From assembly GCF_900110655.1 (NCBI RefSeq), contig NZ_FOEQ01000012.1:62001-126000 (forward strand): 64,000 nt of DNA, given 5' to 3'. The notes beneath the pieces are model-generated. The model was not told the DNA's origin and ran no database searches. It worked only from the letters and a program-made list of their open reading frames with translations. Below are positions 58,898-64,000 of the stretch, piece after piece. The stretch's first letter is position 1; every line of letters begins with the position of its first letter. Both the position numbers and the translations under genes were made by a program. The DNA comes from Pseudomonas soli (lineage in GTDB: Bacteria; Pseudomonadota; Gammaproteobacteria; Pseudomonadales; Pseudomonadaceae).

Positions 58898-59167
58898 ATG
58901 GCCCTCAGCGTCGAAGAAAAAGCTCAGATCGTTGCAGACTATCAGCAAGCCGCCGGCGACACCGGTAGCCCGGAAGTACAGGTTGCCCTGCTGACCTTCA
59001 ACATCAACAAGCTGCAAGGCCACTTCAAGGCCAACGAAAAAGACCACCACTCCCGTCGTGGTCTGATCCGTATGGTCAACCAGCGTCGTAAGCTGCTGGA
59101 TTACCTGAAGGGTAAAGACACCACTCGTTACAGCGCCCTGATCGGTCGCCTGGGCCTGCGTCGCTAA
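58898..59167 (+). CDS. rpsO: 30S ribosomal protein S15
   Basis: 89 residues, exactly the usual size, with the DTGSPEVQVALLT and DHHSRRGLIRMVNQRRKLLDY (positions about 49-69) rRNA-contact segments. Start at 58898 (MALSVEEK) with a CAGGAG site. The 150-base leader contains short GC hairpins (for example ACCCCGC-TT-GCGGGAT just before the ribosome site) that may serve S15 autoregulation. Confidence 0.97.
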   Translation: MALSVEEKAQIVADYQQAAGDTGSPEVQVALLTFNINKLQGHFKANEKDHHSRRGLIRMVNQRRKLLDYLKGKDTTRYSALIGRLGLRR

Positions 59168-59268
59168 TAGCGGCCTGGCCAGTGGTGTTGCATGGTGTGT
59201 CGCATTCTTCGGCAACGCTGTCTATCAGCGCTGCCGTTGGACACGCCGCGCGATCTGCGAGGTTGGCA

Positions 59269-59307
59269 GCCTGGTGTGCCGAGCGGTTTATCCGCCCGGC
59301 GCCAGGC
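59269..59307 (+). other. Long imperfect stem-loop in the pnp leader
   Basis: GCCTGG pairs with CCAGGC, GCCG with CGGC and GCGG with CCGC around TTTAT, with small bulges. It lies in the 248-base rpsO-pnp gap, about 110 bases before the pnp start. In E. coli the equivalent hairpin is cut by RNase III as the first step of PNPase autocontrol. Confidence 0.55.
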
Positions 59308-59415
59308 TCCCAGCCTCGTGTTGTATCTGGACGGTCAATGGGGCCGATTCCCCGTTCTGCCCAAGAATTCGCAAGAACCAGTTCCCCCAAGAGCCACTGA
59401 AAAAGGTAGGAAACC

Positions 59416-61521
59416 GTGAACCCGGTAATCAAGCAATTCCAGTTCGGTCAATCGACCGTTACCCTCGAAACGGGCCGCATTGCCCGTCAGGCCACCGGCG
59501 CCGTGCTGGTCACCGTCGACAACGATGTCACCGTGCTGGTGACCGTGGTCGGTGCCAAGCATGCCGATCCGAGCAAGGGCTTCTTCCCGCTGTCCGTGCA
59601 CTACCAGGAAAAGACCTACGCCGCTGGCAAGATCCCAGGTGGTTTCTTCAAGCGTGAAGGCCGCCCATCCGAAAAAGAAACCCTGACTTCGCGCCTGATC
59701 GACCGCCCGATCCGCCCGCTGTTCCCTGAAGGTTTCATGAACGAAGTGCAGGTTGTCTGCACCGTGGTTTCCACCAGCAAGAAGACCGATCCGGACATCG
59801 CTGCGATGATCGGTACCTCGGCTGCCCTGGCCATCTCGGGCATTCCGTTCGAAGGCCCGATCGGCGCCGCCCGCGTTGCCTTCCACGAAAGCACCGGCTA
59901 CCTGCTGAACCCGACCTACGAGCAGCAGGCCGCTTCGAGCCTGGACATGGTCGTTGCCGGTACCGAGTCGGCCGTACTGATGGTTGAATCGGAAGCCAAA
60001 GAGCTGACCGAAGACCAGATGCTGGGCGCCGTGCTGTTCGCCCACGACGAATTCCAGGCCGTGATCAAGGCTGTCAAAGAGCTGGCTGCCGAAGCCGCCA
60101 AGCCGACCTGGGACTGGAAACCTGCCGTTGCCAACACCGAGCTGTTCAACGCCATCCGCGCCGAGTTCGGCGAAGCGGTGTCGCAGGGCTACACCATCAC
60201 CGTCAAGGCCGACCGCTACGCGCGCCTGGGTGAGCTGCGCGATCAGGCGATCGCCAAGTTCTCCGGTGAAGAAGGCCAGCCATCGGCCGGTGAAGTCAAA
60301 GACATCTTCGGCGAGATCGAATACCGTACCGTTCGCGAAAACATCGTCAACGGCAAGCCACGTATCGACGGTCGCGACACCAAGACCGTGCGCCCGCTGA
60401 ACATCGAAGTCGGCGTTCTGCCGAAGACCCACGGTTCGGCCTTGTTCACCCGTGGCGAAACCCAGGCCCTGGTCGTCGCGACCCTGGGTACCGCCCGTGA
60501 CGCCCAGCTGCTGGACACCCTCGAAGGCGAGAAGAAAGACCCCTTCATGCTGCACTACAACTTCCCGCCGTTCTCGGTAGGCGAGTGTGGTCGCATGGGC
60601 GGTGCTGGCCGTCGTGAAATCGGCCACGGCCGTCTGGCCCGTCGTTCGGTACAGGCCATGCTGCCGGCCGCTGACGTGTTCCCGTACACCATCCGCGTGG
60701 TATCGGAAATCACCGAGTCCAACGGCTCCAGCTCCATGGCTTCGGTCTGCGGTGCCTCCCTGGCGCTGATGGACGCGGGCGTGCCGATGAAGGCGCCGGT
60801 TGCCGGTATCGCCATGGGCCTGGTCAAGGAAGGCGAGAAGTTCGCCGTACTGACCGACATCCTGGGTGACGAAGACCACCTCGGCGACATGGACTTCAAG
60901 GTAGCCGGTACCGCCAAAGGCGTCACCGCGCTGCAGATGGACATCAAGATCAACGGCATCACCGAAGAGATCATGGAAATCGCCCTGGGCCAGGCCCTGG
61001 AAGCGCGCCTGAACATCCTCGGCCAGATGAACCAGATCATCGGCGAGTCGCGTACCGAGCTGTCGGCCAACGCACCGACCATGATCGCGATGAAGATCGA
61101 CACCGACAAGATCCGTGACGTCATCGGTAAAGGCGGCGCCACCATTCGCGCCATCTGCGAAGAGACCAAGGCTTCGATCGACATCGAAGACGACGGCTCG
61201 ATCAAGATCTTCGGCGAAACCAAGGAGGCCGCGGACGCTGCCAAGCAGCGCATCCTGGGCATCACCGCCGAGGCCGAGATCGGCAAGATCTACGTCGGCA
61301 AGGTCGAGCGCATCGTCGACTTCGGTGCCTTCGTCAACATCTTGCCGGGCAAGGACGGCCTGGTGCACATCTCCATGCTGAGCGATGCTCGCGTCGAGAA
61401 GGTCACCGACGTGCTGAAGGAAGGCCAGGAAGTCGAAGTACTGGTACTGGACGTGGACAACCGCGGCCGTATCAAGCTGTCGATCAAGGACGTTGCCGCT
61501 GCCAAGGCATCGGGCGTCTAA
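59416..61521 (+). CDS. pnp: Polyribonucleotide nucleotidyltransferase (PNPase)
   Basis: 701 residues: two RNase PH domains (about 1-230 and 310-545), a KH domain with GKGGATIRAI (about 571) and an S1 domain (about 620-690). A phosphorolytic 3-prime exoribonuclease and degradosome member. The start is GTG at 59416 after an AAAGGTAGGA site. A rho-independent terminator follows the stop by 18 bases. Confidence 0.98.
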   Translation: MNPVIKQFQFGQSTVTLETGRIARQATGAVLVTVDNDVTVLVTVVGAKHADPSKGFFPLSVHYQEKTYAAGKIPGGFFKREGRPSEKETLTSRLIDRPIRPLFPEGFMNEVQVVCTVVSTSKKTDPDIAAMIGTSAALAISGIPFEGPIGAARVAFHESTGYLLNPTYEQQAASSLDMVVAGTESAVLMVESEAKELTEDQMLGAVLFAHDEFQAVIKAVKELAAEAAKPTWDWKPAVANTELFNAIRAEFGEAVSQGYTITVKADRYARLGELRDQAIAKFSGEEGQPSAGEVKDIFGEIEYRTVRENIVNGKPRIDGRDTKTVRPLNIEVGVLPKTHGSALFTRGETQALVVATLGTARDAQLLDTLEGEKKDPFMLHYNFPPFSVGECGRMGGAGRREIGHGRLARRSVQAMLPAADVFPYTIRVVSEITESNGSSSMASVCGASLALMDAGVPMKAPVAGIAMGLVKEGEKFAVLTDILGDEDHLGDMDFKVAGTAKGVTALQMDIKINGITEEIMEIALGQALEARLNILGQMNQIIGESRTELSANAPTMIAMKIDTDKIRDVIGKGGATIRAICEETKASIDIEDDGSIKIFGETKEAADAAKQRILGITAEAEIGKIYVGKVERIVDFGAFVNILPGKDGLVHISMLSDARVEKVTDVLKEGQEVEVLVLDVDNRGRIKLSIKDVAAAKASGV

Positions 61522-61539
61522 GCCTTTCAAGGCTAAAGG

Positions 61540-61565
61540 AAGGACCCCTCCGGGGTCCTTTTTTT
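61540..61565 (+). terminator. Terminator of pnp
   Basis: Stem AAGGACCCC and GGGGTCCTT with a short TCC-type loop, then seven or more T. End of the nusA-pnp block. Confidence 0.92.
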
Positions 61566-61701
61566 ATGCCCGCCGCAAAATAGTTGAGAGCATGCATCTT
61601 GCACGTGGCTTTTTTACCGGGATTGCAAAATGCACGGTAACGGCTTCCTCTATCTTTGCTTAACTCATTGATTTCAAAGGTTTTATAGGGCGTGCAAAAA
61701 C

Positions 61702-61716
61702 TGGCACAGCCCCTGC
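61702..61716 (+). promoter_or_regulatory. Sigma-54 (RpoN) promoter-like site
   Basis: TGGCAC (61702-61707), five bases, then CTGC (61713-61716), giving the invariant -24 GG and -12 GC in correct spacing; only the first T of TTGC differs. It lies about 67 bases before the BON-protein start. No enhancer-binding protein gene is in the window. Confidence 0.6.
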
Positions 61717-61782
61717 AACTACCTTACTACCTGACGCCAGGACCCAAGGCGCAGACCTTTCGAAAAAACAGGAGTGACCCAT

Positions 61783-62133
61783 ATGAAGAAGTTCGCCATT
61801 GCTGCCGCTACTGCTACCGCTCTGACCCTGACCATGGCTAACGCGGCATTTGCTGCCCAGTCCACCCAGGCCCCGATGACGCTTGCGGCCGGTGAGGTGA
61901 CCAAAGCCAAGGAAGCCACTTCCGACACCTGGATCACTACCAAGGTGAAGGCTGACCTGATGACCGAGAAAGGCGTGCCAGGCAGTGACATCAAGGTCGA
62001 AACCAACAAAGGCGTAGTGTCCCTGTCTTCGGACGTGGCCATTACCGATGCACAGAAAGACATGGCGGTTGCCATCGCCAAGAAGATCAAAGGCGTACAG
62101 GCCGTCTCGGCTGATGGCCTGAAAGCCGAATAA
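61783..62133 (+). CDS. BON-domain periplasmic protein (OsmY-like)
   Basis: 116 residues. Signal peptide cleaved after AFA (residue 23), short linker, then one BON domain (about 45-112: DTWITTKVKADLMTEKGVPG at the start, then VVSLSSDVA). BON proteins attach to phospholipid membranes and are often induced by osmotic or envelope stress. ATG 61783 follows an AGGAG site. Monocistronic between the pnp terminator and its own terminator, behind a sigma-54-like promoter. Confidence 0.9.
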   Translation: MKKFAIAAATATALTLTMANAAFAAQSTQAPMTLAAGEVTKAKEATSDTWITTKVKADLMTEKGVPGSDIKVETNKGVVSLSSDVAITDAQKDMAVAIAKKIKGVQAVSADGLKAE

Positions 62134-62176
62134 GGATTGTCCCGTCGGCCAAAAGGATTTGGCCACCCCTTCAAGC

Positions 62177-62204
62177 AAAAGCCCCGGCCATCGCCGGGGC
62201 TTTT
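62177..62204. terminator. Bidirectional terminator
   Basis: Stem AAAAGCCCCGGC and GCCGGGGCTTTT with a four-base loop, shared by the convergent BON and monooxygenase genes. Confidence 0.9.
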
Positions 62205-62228
62205 CTATTGGCATTCAGGAAGGCCGCT

Positions 62229-62531
62229 TCAGCTCACCGGGTTGCGGGCGATCACATCGCTCTCGAAGCACACCTGCTCTTCGATCAGCGGCTCCACCAG
62301 GGGGCGGCTGTCGCGAAAATGTGCGGTCCGGGTATGCGCCTCGTACGCCTCATCGTCCTGGTAGATCTCGTACAGGTAGATGACTTCGGCATCATCCCGG
62401 TCCTGCGAGACATCGAATACCAGGCAACCCGGCTCGGTGGCGACCGACGCCGCTGCGTTGGCATTGATGGCTGCCAGGAAGGCATCGGCGGTACCGGGTT
62501 TCACCCGCGTCTTGATAAATAGGCAGTACAC
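62229..62531 (-). CDS. Putative quinol monooxygenase (ABM domain)
   Basis: 100 residues of the antibiotic biosynthesis monooxygenase (ABM) fold: FIKTRVKPGTADAFLAAI start, EPGCLVFDVSQDRDD and the YLYEIYQDDEAYEAHTRTAHF segment near 53-73, very like YgiN-type proteins. Such cofactor-free oxygenases act on quinols or aromatic rings; the substrate is unknown. Divergent from a VOC protein, sharing a 60-base AT-rich promoter region with a palindrome. Confidence 0.85.
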   Translation of the reverse strand: MYCLFIKTRVKPGTADAFLAAINANAAASVATEPGCLVFDVSQDRDDAEVIYLYEIYQDDEAYEAHTRTAHFRDSRPLVEPLIEEQVCFESDVIARNPVS

Positions 62532-62565
62532 ATGACGCTCCTTTTGTTTTAAATTCTATTATAAA

Positions 62566-62575
62566 TTGTATACAA
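62566..62575. promoter_or_regulatory. Palindrome TTGTATACAA between ABM and VOC genes
   Basis: A perfect 10-bp palindrome in the AT-rich divergent gap, 16 bases before the VOC start. It matches the style of operators for VanR/FadR-type GntR regulators (ATTGTATACAAT). The regulator is not in the window. Confidence 0.5.
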
Positions 62576-62591
62576 AAAAGGAGCCGCGCTC

Positions 62592-63005
62592 ATGTCCGAT
62601 CTACCTGCCCGCCCAGGCCGTCTCAATGGCCTGCGGCACATCGCCCTGCTGGTGCCCAACCTGGAGGAGTGCGAGCGCTTCTACGTGGATGTGCTGGGCA
62701 TGGAGGTGCTCAACCGTGCCAACGAAGACCTGGTCTACCTCACTTGCGGCAACGACAACCTGTCGCTCGGGCGCGGCGCAGGCGCGGCCAACGGCCTACA
62801 GACCTTGGATCACTATGGTTTCATCGTCGACAGCGTGGAGGAACTGGAAGCCTGGTACCAGTACTTCAAGGCCCATGGCGTGACGCTGCTGGACCGCCCG
62901 TTCAATCACGGCGATGGCGCGCGCAGCTTCCATTTGCTGGACCCGGCGGGGAACAAGGTGCAGCCGCTGTATCACCCGGCGGTGTCGGGACAACGGCTGG
63001 CCTGA
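62592..63005 (+). CDS. VOC-family (glyoxalase/dioxygenase fold) protein
   Basis: 137 residues with two beta-alpha-beta-beta-beta modules. The first metal ligand is H16 (LRHIALLV) and the second H74 (LDHYGFIV); the usual third ligand Glu of the C-terminal strand is Q124 in NKVQPLYHP. That could alter metal binding, or another residue may serve. Substrate unknown; the divergent ABM oxygenase suggests aromatic or quinone metabolism. Start 62592 (MSDLPARPG) has an AAGGAG site. Confidence 0.83.
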   Translation: MSDLPARPGRLNGLRHIALLVPNLEECERFYVDVLGMEVLNRANEDLVYLTCGNDNLSLGRGAGAANGLQTLDHYGFIVDSVEELEAWYQYFKAHGVTLLDRPFNHGDGARSFHLLDPAGNKVQPLYHPAVSGQRLA

Positions 63006-63025
63006 CCGTATCTATCACTTGCGCT

Positions 63026-63102
63026 GCCCTTATCGCCGGCAAGCCGGCTCCCACAGAGGTACAGTGTGTATCTGTGGGAGCCGGCTTGCCGGCGATAAGG
63101 GC
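63026..63102. repeat. Perfect 32-bp inverted REP pair
   Basis: Arms 63026-63057 and 63071-63102 are exact reverse complements; each carries GCCGGCAAGCCGGCTCCCAC. They are separated by 13 bases. Placed between the convergent VOC and DUF748 genes. Confidence 0.9.
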
Positions 63103-63116
63103 TACTCGGTCGAGAG

Positions 63117-64000
63117 CTACTCGGCATCCAGGTGCATCGGCGTCACCACGCGGCCATCGCTCTCGGCCTGGCCGAGGTTGGTGTCGATGAAGTACACGCG
63201 GTCATCTTCCAGCTGGCCCTTGTCCACCAGGTAGTCCTTGATGCTGCTGGCCCGCTCCTGGCCCAGGTTGCGCAGCAACACGGCGCTTTCGGCCCAGGAC
63301 TTGATGACCGCTTCACGCAGCTTGGCGCTGCGCTCGTCACGGCCCAGGTTCTGCCAATCAGCTGGAGGCTGCTGTTTCAGGCGTGCACGATAGATGCCCT
63401 CGAGCATCGCCGGTTTGTCGCTGTCGTCCACCACCAGCAACGAGGCATTGGCTGGGACCTTGTCGCCCCGACGCTGTAGGATTTTGTACCAGGTGGCCTG
63501 GTACTCGCGCTCCAGGCGCTGCTGGGCGATCAGCGGGCCGTCACTGCTCTGGGCCGCCGTGCCTTCGATTTCCAGGCGCAATTCAGGGCGTTCCTTGAGG
63601 GCAGAGGCGAGCTTGTCCAGAGAGGCTTGCACATCCGGCGTGAGGTCGCTCGAGCCTGCGGCGAAAGACACGTTGCCGAGATCTTCCGCGCCACCACCGG
63701 AGACCAGCCCACCAAGCAGCTTGAAAGGCGCCTGGGCCGCGCGCAGCACCAGGTTGCGCAGCGTCTGCCAGACGATCGGCATCACGCTGAACTGAGGGTT
63801 GTTCAGGTCGCCCGAAACCGGCAGTTCGATGGAAATCTTACCTTCGGTATCCTTGAGCAAGGCCACCGCCAGGCGGATGGGCAGATCCACCGCGTCAGGG
63901 CTGTCGACTTTCTCACCCAGCTGCAGTTGCTCGACCACCACTTTGTTTTCGGCCTTGAGCTGGCCATTGGTGATCAGGTAGTGAAGGTCCAGGTTCAACC
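63117..64000 (-). CDS. DUF748 domain protein, C-terminal part (runs off the right edge)
   Basis: At least 294 residues of the C-terminal end; the N-terminus lies beyond base 64000. It shows the DUF748/AsmA-like stretch LPIRLAVALLKDTEGKISIELPVSGDL (about 38-64 here, counting from the edge), then GNVSFAAGSSDLTPDVQASLDKLASAL, an OmpA-like beginning, and a C-terminal helical region. DUF748 proteins are large envelope proteins related to AsmA, implicated in lipid transport and outer-membrane integrity. The function here is inferred from family only. Confidence 0.82.
   Translation of the reverse strand, partial: LNLDLHYLITNGQLKAENKVVVEQLQLGEKVDSPDAVDLPIRLAVALLKDTEGKISIELPVSGDLNNPQFSVMPIVWQTLRNLVLRAAQAPFKLLGGLVSGGGAEDLGNVSFAAGSSDLTPDVQASLDKLASALKERPELRLEIEGTAAQSSDGPLIAQQRLEREYQATWYKILQRRGDKVPANASLLVVDDSDKPAMLEGIYRARLKQQPPADWQNLGRDERSAKLREAVIKSWAESAVLLRNLGQERASSIKDYLVDKGQLEDDRVYFIDTNLGQAESDGRVVTPMHLDAE

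Overview
The window is a contiguous stretch of a GC-rich gammaproteobacterial chromosome, and gene order and protein sequences point to Pseudomonas, most likely the P. putida group. The diagnostic blocks are dusB-fis-purH-purD-retS, the split cobalamin cluster with a CbiG-CobJ fusion, lldP-lldD-dld with divergent lldR, smpB/ratA-bamE/fur-recN/grpE-dnaK-dnaJ-dapB-carAB-greA, and ftsH-folP-glmM-tpiA-secG-tRNA-Leu-tRNA-fMet-rimP-nusA-infB-rbfA-truB-rpsO-pnp. REP-type repeats in several gaps also fit. I see no prophage, insertion sequence, CRISPR array or rRNA. No gene-free gap exceeds 300 bases; the longest are about 260 bases (30137-30396 and 61522-61782).

Layout. 1-3979 (minus strand) is a copper acquisition and handling cluster: two small DUF2946 proteins, a PCuAC-type periplasmic copper chaperone, the TonB-dependent copper receptor OprC, and a truncated PepSY membrane protein. 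4091-5409 is a membrane-quality pair (SPFH/stomatin plus NfeD). 5482-6122 is a VapBC toxin-antitoxin module. 6205-13703 is the cobalamin corrin-ring cluster, two divergent operons: cobL-cbiD-cobK on the minus strand and cobG-cobH-cobI-cbiG/cobJ on the plus strand. A MarC-family protein and the hybrid sensor kinase RetS follow, then purD, purH, fis and dusB, then a DUF3426 zinc-ribbon protein and PrmA.

24375-31164 is the lactate utilisation locus: an FAD/Fe-S D-lactate dehydrogenase, L-lactate dehydrogenase and lactate permease on the minus strand, and the GntR regulator on the plus strand. A perfect inverted repeat of the FadR/PdhR type lies between them, and a Crc/Hfq-type A-rich motif precedes the permease. 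31283-40143 holds housekeeping and stress genes: SmpB, RatA, BamE, Fur, RecN with a LexA-type box, and GrpE-DnaK-DnaJ with two well-matched sigma-32 promoters. DapB, CarAB, GreA, RlmE, FtsH, FolP, GlmM, TpiA and SecG follow.

52356-61521 is the classic translation/transcription operon: two tRNAs, rimP-nusA-infB-rbfA-truB, rpsO and pnp. Several strong hairpins in its leaders look like attenuators or processing sites. The right end holds a BON-domain periplasmic protein preceded by a sigma-54-like promoter, a divergent ABM monooxygenase/VOC pair around a palindrome, a long perfect REP inverted pair, and the C-terminal part of a DUF748 protein.

Most of the window is conserved core genome. The points worth a second look are mainly regulatory sites, an apparent loss of rnfH, a synteny junction between prmA and the lactate genes, a low-GC tract over tpiA-secG, and the hybrid make-up of the cobalamin pathway. 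I did not find a clearly new multi-gene system.
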